10,497 bases of DNA from Phoronis ovalis (lineage: Eukaryota > Phoronida > Phoronidae). The position numbers and the translations under genes are program-made. The stretch is from contig JAOXYB010063001.1 of NCBI GenBank assembly GCA_028565635.1, forward strand, positions 1 through 10,497, read 5' to 3'. Below, in pieces: positions 1 through 7,439 of this stretch. Within the stretch, counting starts at the first letter, position 1. Each line of letters begins with the position of its first letter. The notes beneath the pieces were generated by a model. That model was given only the letters and a program-made list of their open reading frames with translations. It had not been told where the DNA came from and searched no databases.

Positions 1-376
1 AGTTGAGTATATAAATTGTATTATTGTGAAAGGTAATCACTCTGTGTTAAACTTTTGCATAGTAAACATCGTTAAGTGTTTAAATAAAACAATTCTATAA
101 TATGTCAACTTATTTGAGAACAAAGTTTGATCTGTGTGCTTACATTGCATTGTGGTTATATAAATACTACTTCTTGTTTTTACGTTCTCAAGTCTCATAA
201 TGTATTGAGCGAAATAAATAGGTTGATATTATTTTGCAAGTGTGTTCTTTAGACTAAATATTATTGTTTGTAATAACAAGTTTATAACTTTGTAAAGGGT
301 ATCTTAAGCCGTGTAATAATTCCAGTTTACTTTTTAAATTTTCATAATTGTGAACAAAATATTTAAATATTAATAC
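1..376. other. AT-rich spacer, no gene seen
   Basis: All six frames are broken by frequent stops and I see no splice-framed exon, RNA gene or terminal repeat. The sequence is a run of T/A-rich words. The last 35 bases (about 340-376) resemble a worn extra copy of the tandem unit that follows. Confidence 0.6.
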
Positions 377-463
377 ATGTTTTTGTAATACATGTGAAAT
401 GTGAAAAAATGTTAACAACAATGTTTTGTAATATAAGTGAAGTGTAACAAAATATTAACAACA
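377..463. repeat. Two-copy tandem repeat, 44/43 bp
   Basis: Copy 1 runs 377-420 and copy 2 runs 421-463. Both begin ATGTTTT, share GTAATA and GTGAA in the middle, and end in TTAACAACA. They differ by scattered substitutions and small indels, so the duplication is not recent. A third, more degraded copy may lie just upstream at about 340-376. No function is suggested. Confidence 0.75.
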
Positions 464-529
464 AAAATACACTCCAGTTGTTTTGTTCTTTATTTACAAT
501 CAATCATCAACATATAGTCATCTCGTTCA

Positions 530-543
530 CCGCCAGGGGGCTC
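530..543 (+). promoter_or_regulatory. CTCF-like core motif
   Basis: The 14-mer CCGCCAGGGGGCTC is a GC-rich island in very AT-rich surroundings. It fits the animal CTCF core (CCRSYAGRKGGCRS) at all but one position: T replaces R near the end. CTCF is a zinc-finger insulator and looping protein known across bilaterians. A single motif match is not proof of binding, and similar CGCCAGGGGGC strings also occur inside dispersed repeats. Confidence 0.3.
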
Positions 544-584
544 AGTGTTCCGCACACATGCTGATGCAATATTAAAAGTACTCA

Positions 585-612
585 ATGCATCCTGCTCGAT
601 GCATCCTGCTCG
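585..612. repeat. Exact 14-bp tandem duplication
   Basis: The 14-mer ATGCATCCTGCTCG occurs twice head to tail (585-598 and 599-612). A degraded relative, CCATCCTACTCGACTCAT, follows around 628-645. The apparent small open frame across it has no family resemblance and is best read as chance. Confidence 0.8.
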
Positions 613-645
613 ACTCACAGGATGTGCCATCCTACTCGACTCATA

Positions 646-1367
646 CTAGTGTTTTCGTAGCCTTCTATTCCCACTACTATAGATCCGCAGGATTTTGCTG
701 TAGTATGTACCTTATGATTTTTATGAGATGTCATAAAAAATTAATTAAATTTTCTGCGTTGCATGCATAAGTCTAAAAATACCACTATAACATACCTTGA
801 ATGTTAAAGTTTCAGAAAACAATTATTTTATATGAAGAAAATGTAATAGGGGTTTTTCATGAATATTTATTTAACCGGTGACGAGGGTCCAGCTTAGCCT
901 TAAGTTGCATCGAATGCAGAAATTCGTCTTAAAAATGAGCAAATTATGCATACTTCTCCGACTCAGCTTTTGATCTCGTTAGTGTCTCACTCCTATGAGA
1001 TAAGGGTAGATAGATAAGCGTATTTCTTAGATCAAGTTGAACCAAATATGGTTATATTGTGAATTTTCATTAACTCACATTACCAGAGGTAACTTTATAT
1101 ATTATGCACTGGCGATCTGAGAAAATATTGCAAATAATGACAACTTATTGTAAAAGAGAGGACTTGTGCTACGCAGTAAATAATTTTTGCTACGGTGGGG
1201 TCACGGGAGGTCAAAAGGTCCAGACCCATACATTTTACCTAAAATTTGGGATCCATATTCCGTACTAATACTTTTGAAAAAAAAGGAATGTAATTTGAAA
1301 CTGTTATTTAGCAATAGGAGCCATTTTGTATTTTTCCCAAATCTAAATATTTATATAGCTATAATAA
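646..1367. other. Unrecognised spacer upstream of LINE
   Basis: No coding frame, RNA gene or terminal inverted repeat is visible. The only item of note is an isolated direct repeat of nuclear-receptor half-sites at 1208-1221, AGGTCA-AA-AGGTCC, a DR2 arrangement with one mismatch. The right limit is set where similarity to the LINE begins. Confidence 0.5.
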
Positions 1368-2402
1368 ATAAATAATCTGGATAAAACTAAAATAATAGCT
1401 TTCCGGAATGGTGGTAGTTACAGGAAGTATGCAAAATTGTCATTTAATGGTAGTAGTGTGTCAGTAGTACATTTTTACAAATACTTGGGATTATTTTTTA
1501 CCCCAAAATTGTGTTGGACATTGACCCAAGAATCACTTGCTGCTAAAGCTTTAAATTTATCAAATCTGTGTACTATACATGTGATTAGTGACTTATTATG
1601 CAGTTTGTTTGATAAAATGGTGTTACCAATTTTAACTTATGGGGCAGAAGTCTGGGGCTTCAACTCAAAAAATTGTATCGAGAGAGTTCAAAATAAATGT
1701 TGTAAATTTGTCATGGCAGTCCCATCCAGCACACGTAACGCAGCAGTTTTAGGTGACTGTGGTCGAATTTTAATATTTACTGTGTCACTGTGTAAGCATG
1801 TTAAGTTTTGGCTTATATTATTGAGAATGGGTAACGACAGACTCACAAGAGCAGCATATAATATGATTTATGAACTTGACTGTGTTGGTAGAAGGACATG
1901 GTGCACTGAGATTAAAGATATTTTATTTGGATATGGTTTTGGCATTGTCTGGCAGGAACAGGGTGTAGGTAACGAGGAAGTGTTCATGAACATGTTTAAG
2001 AAAGGGTACGGGATTGTGCTAGGCAGAAGTGGTTTAGTAACAATTCAAATATAAAAAAGCTATTTACCTATAACGAATTCAAGACTTGCCTCCAACCTGA
2101 AAATACCTGATTCATATCACAAATAATAGACTTAGGTCAAATATGACTAGGGTTAGATCGATGTTCAGCTCATGGGTTAAATATTGAGTTGGAACATAGA
2201 TTATGTATTAGGAGAAAACAGAGTAGAACATGAATTGCAGTTTATATACATCTGTCCTTTGTATAATGAAATAAGAAAGAAATATATACCTGCTGAGTAT
2301 TGTAAGCACAAAACAATGTTTAGTCTTGTAAACTTAATGAATAACCTGAATAGCACACTTGTCTGGGATGTAGCTGATTTTATCACAAAACCTTTAAGAT
2401 AA
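1368..2402 (+). pseudogene. LINE reverse transcriptase ORF, C-terminal remnant
   Basis: This encodes the portion downstream of the RT catalytic site. In frame from 1368 are NLDKTKIIAF (1374-1403), the motif-E-like YKYLGLFF (1476-1499), LPILTYGAEVWG (1623-1658), IERVQNKCCKF (1677-1709) and AVLGDCGR (1743-1766). These are conserved landmarks of invertebrate LINE RT thumb and C-terminal regions. The frame stops at 2052-2054, but homology continues. Near 2010 it shifts to another frame (QKWFS, KLFTYNEF, CLQPE at about 2024-2100). It shifts again near 2103 (YLIHITNNRLR), again near 2157 (RCSAHGLNIE), and finally near 2184 into ENRVEHELQF and CPLYNEIRKKY, ending at 2402. That makes at least four frameshifts. 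The terminal Cys-pair motif usual in such proteins seems eroded. No start codon is expected, because the copy is 5'-truncated. It cannot make a working enzyme. Confidence 0.85.
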
Positions 2403-2602
2403 GGGAAGGTTCTTATACCTCGTCTGTAGGTGAGGAGTACATTACTTTGTAAACGTTTTTTGTTTTTTATTGTATTCTTGTGTACAAGTGAGGAGTGATC
2501 ATGTTAGAAATGTTTTTGTATTCTTGTTTACATTATTTGCTTGTGATGTATTGCAATATGGGCTGGAGGTCTTCCATCATTAAAATAAAATAAATTTATT
2601 AT
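2403..2602 (+). other. LINE 3' UTR
   Basis: This stretch links the ORF stop to the ATT tail. It contains an internal tandem duplication: GTGAGGAGT at 2430-2438 and 2488-2496, and TGTATTCTTG(T)K-TACA-type blocks at 2471-2486 and 2517-2532. The terminal words TGGGCTGGAGGTCTTCC followed by TAAAATAAAATAAA look like the conserved 3' end that the LINE's own RT would recognise. That role is inference from family behaviour. Confidence 0.6.
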
Positions 2603-2628
2603 ATTATTATTATTATTATTATTATTAT
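2603..2628 (+). repeat. (ATT)n tract, LINE tail
   Basis: This is nearly nine uninterrupted ATT units directly after the LINE 3' UTR. The purity contrasts with the decayed ORF and suggests continued microsatellite slippage after insertion. The tract marks the 3' boundary of the element. Confidence 0.85.
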
Positions 2629-2669
2629 AACAAATATGCCTCTCATCATGATTGTTGCAAATCATGCAA

Positions 2670-2689
2670 AGATTGACATAAATCAATCT
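2670..2689. repeat. Short perfect hairpin
   Basis: AGATTGA and TCAATCT form a perfect 7-bp stem around a 6-base loop. It lies just outside the LINE and has no evident role. Confidence 0.4.
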
Positions 2690-2740
2690 ATACAACAGGA
2701 ACGTAATAGAATACAGTGCAATATAATTATATAATTAATT

Positions 2741-2877
2741 ATGCCTAATGCCTAATGCATAATGCTTATAATTAATGCTTGAGGGAAAAGGACAATGCTT
2801 AATACCTAATACTTACTGCTTGCGAGAAAAGGACATATACTCAATACTCAATACTCAGTACTCAGTAATCAGTGCCC
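2741..2877. repeat. Cryptically simple heptamer-type repeats
   Basis: The stretch opens with ATGCCTA-type heptamers and passes through TAATGCTT/TAATACCT variants. It closes with overlapping AATACTC and AGTACTC heptamers (about 2840-2875). Superimposed on this is a duplication with a 41-bp period, visible as GAAAAGGACA at 2785-2794 and 2826-2835. This is replication-slippage sequence with no coding potential. It does not match a TTAGGG telomeric unit. Confidence 0.75.
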
Positions 2878-2981
2878 AAAACGCAATACTGAAATTTATA
2901 AAAGAGTGATTTTTCAGATAGGACCATTATTGTTTTCGTGTAAAACAGTATTCGCATAGGAGCAGGCACGCGAGGATTGAC

Positions 2982-2992
2982 AGTTCGAGTCC
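2982..2992 (+). promoter_or_regulatory. Pol III B-box-like motif
   Basis: AGTTCGAGTCC matches the tRNA/SINE internal promoter B box (GGTTCGANTCC) at 10 of 11 positions. The sequence around it does not form a good T-stem, and no clear A box sits 30-60 bp upstream. It may be the remnant of a SINE head or a chance match. Confidence 0.3.
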
Positions 2993-3152
2993 ACGCTGGT
3001 TAGGTAGGCCTGAACATGTTGCCAGAGAGCTCGAGGTGATCAGCAATACTTGAGTAGTACTTAAAACATCAGATAATCTAATAGTTACAGGAACACCAGG
3101 GTAACACGAACTTCCTAAAAATCTAGCAGCTAGATTTATAGCAGCGGAGCAG

Positions 3153-3215
3153 GGATGTCTAGTGATCCATTATAATTGTTGGACTTGTAATCAAGGAGAG
3201 CCAGTTGGCCTAACT
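3153..3215 (+). pseudogene. Decayed tRNA-Thr-like / SINE head
   Basis: An A-box-like string TGTCTAGTGATCC (3156-3168) is followed at tRNA-like spacing by TTGGACTTGTAATCAAG. This is close to the anticodon arm of animal tRNA-Thr(UGU), with the TGT anticodon at 3186-3188 in a seven-base loop CTTGTAA and four of five stem pairs retained. Downstream, CCAGTTGGCCTAAC (3201-3214) sits where a T-arm/B box should be but matches poorly. No intact acceptor stem closes the structure. It is either a worn tRNA pseudogene, a tRNA-derived SINE head, or a coincidence centred on the anticodon arm. Confidence 0.28.
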
Positions 3216-3219
3216 GCTT

Positions 3220-4786
3220 CAGAAGGACCTATGATACCCATGGTTGAGGGCAATTGCAGCTAGTGCAGTATCTATTTAAAAGCGCCGATTTTCAAAAGCC
3301 AGATGCTCTTGTTACAGGTTCTAATCTTTCTGATAAAAGCTAAGGGTTCTAGCTTGAACAATGACCTTTAATATAAGGAACCACTTTGCCTGGTGAAATT
3401 ACTACAATTGAATCACACCAGTTAGGGTACTGGAGCAAAGGATAGTCCATGGAACAGTTGATATATTTGTTATCCTCAAAACATAACCTAACGAGTTGTG
3501 TTCTAAAGACTTGTTTTTAATGTTACAAATTATTAACTGTAATGGAAAAACGCCCTAATGTGGGTCATTTATTATCATAAACATTTCATTCACAATAAGA
3601 AAAATTAATGTGAAACGAATATTGCAAATTTAAATCGATGCAGAATTAATAAGCCATCTAGACATATTCTATTATGATACACTGGCTGTTCCTACATCGA
3701 TAACAAAATCGATTACCCTCATGCATACCAGTGTATGCAAACCCCCAAACAGACTAATAGCTTCAGGAGAGTACTGATATCTTTAAATGCAGTTTTAAAA
3801 TGAACGAAAGTTCAGGAATGAATAAGCTATCTGGTACATCAATAATTAATGTACAGAGAAGGTATATAAATGTGTCTACTCACAGTTAAGCAGCTGTTCA
3901 CATTAAAGATAGAAGCGCTTCAATCAATCTTACAATAAATTGAATAAAGATGATACTGTTGTATCATATGAAGAAAACAGTATAACCCAAGTAATGTAAA
4001 AGGAAACTAGATTACTCATGAAAGTCGTCATAAAAATCCCGAATTTCTTTAGTAATCCATATTACAGGTAACACAAAACTCGTACACGTTATGGAATATG
4101 GATGTGGCAAAATCGAAACCATAAAATAGTGGAAATTTCCATCACATGATGTTAACGCATGAAGCGATATTGTTTTCGGTGTGAACGGAACAGCTGCACT
4201 TAGACAATAATTCCTACCATCATACGTTGGTCCGAGTAAACGATTAAAGAAACCCAAAGGTAAGTTGTTATTAAATCCATGCACATAGTATTAGATATTT
4301 TCAGAAGTCGTTGAAACATATTATTGTTCGTGGCATGAGTGTCTACTTCGGTTGGTTTATTCCTCAATGTAAAATGCGATATACGAAATCCCTGCCATGA
4401 TCTACGAATAGTTGCTGGTACATTTGTCTAGCTTTGACATTTTTCGGGTTGATTATTTTACTAATGGTAGTAATGTAAACTTTATGTACTTTATTTCAAA
4501 TGTCTCCTATAAAAAATGGCGAAATAGATTTCCGGAAGCATATAATCTCCAGCGTTTCCATCCTTACTTGCCCAGCTTAGATATCTTTGCGTGTCACCAA
4601 GTTTCAAATAGGAAAACAGATAGCAATGACATTCAACCATGACATTCAGTTTTTCCAATAAACTTCATGGCTATTATATAGTGAAATATGCGTTAGTATA
4701 ATAAGTGTCACGGTCACTGAATGTATTCTTTATTTAGGTTGAAAAACATTTTAAGTCCTTGTTATCTAATTTGTTAAATTTTAAAG
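3220..4786. other. Unrecognised intergenic or intronic sequence
   Basis: I see no RT motif, terminal repeat or convincing exon. Two open frames exist, at 4012-4284 on the minus strand (90 codons from a GTG) and at 4412-4642 on the plus strand (76 codons). Their products lack recognisable domains, and their length is compatible with chance. A small perfect hairpin TGATAC-TGTT-GTATCA lies near 3949-3964. Confidence 0.5.
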
Positions 4787-5060
4787 AATGGTTAAAATAA
4801 ATAAAATTCATATTTTCCTGATCATGACCTTTTGACTCCTAAACACTGTATCTTTGTATAATATGATATCATCATTTTTGAACTGATTAAGCAGTTTTAA
4901 AAATTTGACCTACTGACCTCAAGTGAACCCCTGGCCTCATTTTTGTATGTTCCCCTCCCAATTGAGTCAATATCTCAAGCTTGGTGCCTGTAGCTTAATG
5001 CGTTTCCGAGACATTAAGGTTTGAAAATTGGGGAAAAAATGCAACCTCAATAGATTGCAT
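4787..5060 (+). repeat. TGACCT-rich dispersed repeat, copy A
   Basis: The core at 4902-4959 (AATTTGACCTACTGACCT... ATTTTTGTATGTTCCCC) aligns with 10004-10060, at roughly 80% identity by eye with one-base gaps. The flanking TGGTTAAAA...AATAAAA words also recur in copy B. Limits are approximate. The copy carries TGACCT half-sites at 4825-4838 and 4906-4919. TGACCT-rich, non-coding, A/T-padded dispersed sequences are common in molluscan and other marine invertebrate genomes. I cannot see terminal repeats that would assign it to a transposon class. Confidence 0.65.
4906..4919 (-). promoter_or_regulatory. Perfect DR2 nuclear-receptor-type motif
   Basis: TGACCT-AC-TGACCT on the plus strand reads AGGTCA-GT-AGGTCA on the minus strand: two consensus half-sites as a direct repeat with a 2-base spacer. 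DR2 sites are bound by RXR-containing heterodimers in characterised animals. The motif lies inside the dispersed repeat. Use as a regulatory site here is untested. Confidence 0.4.
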
Positions 5061-5356
5061 GTGCTATGCAGCCTAATTGTTTCTCACCACAGCTAAAATT
5101 TCATCAAAGTTGTCGGATTTGTCATGGACAAAACCATGGTTTCATTTTCTTCAAAAATTCTAATAAAATTGATGTTTATAGTGTACCTTGGCAAGCACCC
5201 ACGCCAGTGGCTAAGAAAGATACCCCTGCGTGAGTCCCATGTTGCATTAAGAAGGAATATTGTAGGTCCATATGTAGCACTCGGGATTATATGAGTGTCC
5301 TCTGGTAGCAGTTAAGTGATTTACAAGTAAAGGGCTTGCATTTTGGGAAGCATATT
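5061..5356. other. Unrecognised sequence between repeats
   Basis: The first 100 bases may still belong to copy A of the TGACCT repeat, as an AT-rich right part without a visible end. The remainder has more mixed composition (5180-5340), but no frame or inverted ends I could identify. Confidence 0.4.
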
Positions 5357-6022
5357 CAGTGGCGGATCCGGCCGGGATTTTCTAAAAGGGGGCGCCTTTT
5401 TTCCGACTATATATCTAAATTTTAAAACTGTTGTACATTAACCATAAATATTTATACAAGTATATTATATAATGCCATGCTAACTGTATAAATATAAATT
5501 ATATATATAATTGTTAAAATTTTAATTTAAATTTATGGACGGATACAGGAGTTAATTTTATAAGAAGTAAGTTTATAATTTCATTACGAACCTGTCTCTA
5601 TTTAATATCCTTGGTCTTTTAGAACAGCAGAGACAGCACAAAGTTTTGACTATAAAAGACTGCTCATTTAGTGGAAAGGTACGTTATGTAACCTATTTAT
5701 ATCATTGGTACTCTCAGCAGCCACTATATAACAAACACTATGAAGCAGCTATAAATCATACATGAGAGTACTCAGGTACATGGTATTTGATATTGCAGTT
5801 GTTTTACCTATACCGGAAATGTTTGTATATTTCTAAAATCAACCGAACTTTAACTTATGATTCAGAAGCGATACAAGGAATGGTCTTTATACAAAATATT
5901 TTATATACATTTATTATAATTTGTAACTTGTTAGTTACAATTAAATATATATGAAAACATATTTTTTTGGGGAGTGAGGCTAGGGGTTCACGGCTTCCGC
6001 GCCCAATGGTAAATCTGCACTG
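5357..6022. mobile_element. Candidate hAT-like non-autonomous element
   Basis: The left end starts CAGTGGCGGATCC and runs into a G-rich block (AAAAGGGGGCGCC, to about 5397). The right end, read on the minus strand, starts CAGTGCAGATTTACC and then GGGCGCGGAAGCCG. CAGTG(G)C-GAT starts followed by GGGCGC-rich subterminal blocks are a familiar pattern for hAT-type MITEs. The 580-bp interior is AT-rich and non-coding. The flanking 8-mers AGCATATT and AATTTAGT do not match, so no target duplication supports the pair. The ends could belong to two different elements of related type. Confidence 0.4.
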
Positions 6023-6407
6023 AATTTAGTAAATATTGATATTCCTTAATATATAAACCTTCACTTTTAAACAATCATGTAATCTTGTTTTACTGTGAAA
6101 AAATTGCAACTTCTGCGCTCTCTAACACATAGGCTTTGTACTCCACTAAGTACTTTTCGTGATTTTGTGTCTAACAGTGTAGTATGAACACCAGTACAAA
6201 AAAACAACTTTTAACTCGACCTGCCATAGATATATTGAACCTGTTGGAGAATGCATGTCTACACTTTGAAAATCCATGTCAAGGATATTTTTTTTATAAT
6301 TAGCTGTCTATTAAATCTATCCATTTACTTCACCAATTTGCCTACTATCTCTGTCAGGATGGATTCCCCACTTGGCTTATAGTTGGGACGAAATATCTGA
6401 TGTGTGT

Positions 6408-6705
6408 TTCTGTGGTGTATCTGGGGATCTGCACAGCAAATTTGTGTTCAGAAACAGAAGATCTGGTTTCGGACTGCGTCTTCCATTACTTTGCTAATGA
6501 ATGCAAGAAATATATTGGACGATAGTTTTGTGGATCTGCTTTTGATTCTCTCTTTTGGATTGGGACAACATTTGCAACCTTCCATCTTTGGAAGATTCTG
6601 TCATTAAAACATAGCTGGTATAGGTGCACATAGATTTAATATTCGAGCAGGTATGCCATCAAGTCCCGTTGCTTATCTGTTTGAAATTCGCTATATTTTG
6701 ACTAC
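6408..6705 (-). pseudogene. Second LINE reverse transcriptase relic
   Basis: Read on the minus strand, this is the N-terminal half of a LINE RT domain, broken over several frames. 6610-6672 gives ATGLDGIPARILNLCAP, the motif-1 block usually seen as KATGPDGIPARIL. 6489-6608 gives RWKVANVVPI and DPQNYRPI, the classic KxWKxAxVxPIxKK...DPxNYRPISL block. 6451-6498 gives ISKVMEDAVRNQIF. 6408-6452 gives SEHKFAVQIPRYTTE, where SEHQFGFRPGRSTTE-like sequence is expected. Each junction is a frameshift, and in-frame stops flank the pieces, including one at 6486-6488. The block order matches an intact RT. An SGV-like triplet near 6130-6147 could be a trace of SGVPQGS, but that is doubtful. The block differs in style from the + strand LINE at 1368, so it probably came from another lineage. 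It is inactive. Confidence 0.82.
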
Positions 6706-6830
6706 ATGTTCTTTTAGTCGTAACGTTTAGTTTCCTGCGATGTAAGTAAAATTAAAATTGCAAACATGAATGAAATTGTCCAGCGACGAGAATGAAATTA
6801 AAATTGCATGCTCTGAATAATTTTTTTTTT

Positions 6831-7430
6831 GCAATGATGAGATGATGATGAAATAACAAACACATAAAACCCCTATTTACAACGAATAAACGTAATATAC
6901 GAACAGTTAATCAAAGGATGATGACATAAAGAATACGCCCCCCCCCCTATTTATAACGCGTAAATGCAGCATTTTACGGAAACTTAATCAAAAGTCTGGG
7001 ATAGAAAGGTAAATTTTCCTTTTTTTCATGCAATGATGATGACATAAAGAACATAATTATAAAAACCCTATTTACAACGCGTTAACGTAGTATAGTCGCT
7101 GGGCACTTACTCTCATTGACCAGGGGTGTGGTTTTCAGCGTTCTCAGCGTTCAAAATTCTGAAAAGGGATACCTTTTTCGTTCCGAACACGGTTATAATT
7201 TCACCAAACTCTGATTAAAATTAAAAATAAAAACTTGAAATTTCCTTTCAATGCCATCCCGGTATTTTACGAAAAGGACTGTATCTTCAGGGTTTGAAAG
7301 GTTCGGTGGAGCCCCCATTTAAACATTATTGAAGTCAGTGCCCGGGAGTATTGTACGAATTATTAATCAAAAGTTTGGGACAGAAAGGTGCATTTTTAAG
7401 TTGAATGCAGTGACACAAGGAACACAAATG
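6831..7430 (+). repeat. Tandem array, about 121-bp unit
   Basis: At least three related units lie head to tail, with a partial fourth. Each contains GATGATGACATAAAGAA (or a variant), then CCCTATTTACAACGCGTAAA, then TTAATCAAAAGTYTGGGA, then AGAAAGGT and a T-rich run. The CCTA anchors at 6872, 6946 and 7067 give periods of 74 and 121 bp. Unit 1 lacks the AGTCTGGGATAGAAAGG block, which explains the shorter spacing. Unit 3 is split at 7093/7352 by an inserted element. Unit 4 begins near 7406 and fades out. A poly-C run at 6939-6947 sits in unit 2. The array looks satellite-like or like the internal repeats of a larger element. Confidence 0.8.
7094..7346. mobile_element. 253-bp MITE nested in tandem array
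   Basis: The sequence interrupts unit 3 of the surrounding array. It is flanked by a 5-bp direct repeat AGTAT (7089-7093 and 7347-7351). Its ends are inverted: CTGGGCACTTACT near the left and, reading inward from the right, CCGGGCACTGACT. The left terminus carries about four extra bases. Excising the element plus one AGTAT restores a sequence that lines up without a gap with the matching stretch of unit 2 (about 6964-6977). There is no coding capacity, so it would depend on a transposase elsewhere. The superfamily is not settled; the 5-bp duplication would suit some hAT groups better than PIF/Harbinger (3 bp) or Mutator (8-11 bp). Confidence 0.72.
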
Positions 7431-7439
7431 CCAAAGAAA

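Larger units (their letters stand above)
1368..2628 (+). mobile_element. 5'-truncated non-LTR retrotransposon (LINE)
   Basis: This is a dead LINE copy of about 1.26 kb. It begins abruptly inside the reverse transcriptase ORF: a TAA at 1365-1367 precedes the first recognisable codons. It runs through the ORF end at 2402 and a 3' UTR of about 200 bp, and finishes in a short (ATT)n tract instead of poly(A). Loss of the 5' end is the usual result of incomplete target-primed reverse transcription. Microsatellite-like 3' tails are typical of the CR1/L2/Rex1-type lineages, so I place it there tentatively. The endonuclease domain and the catalytic FADD region are missing. I could not see a convincing target-site duplication around it. 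Confidence 0.88.

Noticed and set aside
1208-1221. DR2-like AGGTCA-AA-AGGTCC
   Set aside because: One mismatch, isolated, and not in a recognisable copy of the TGACCT repeat, so it is too likely by chance to stand as its own finding.
2201-2386. 61-codon minus-strand open frame
   Set aside because: Antisense of the LINE ORF end (HELQF...CPLYNEIRKKY), which is the real signal.
4012-4284. 90-codon open frame on the minus strand starting at GTG
   Set aside because: The product has no recognisable domain, repeat or signal peptide, the start is not ATG, and no convincing splice sites bound it. One frame of this length is unsurprising in 10.5 kb.
4412-4642. 76-codon open frame on the plus strand
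   Set aside because: No family resemblance and no supporting context; treated as chance.
6404-6607. 67-codon plus-strand open frame
   Set aside because: It is the antisense shadow of the minus-strand reverse transcriptase relic, whose conserved blocks account for the sequence.
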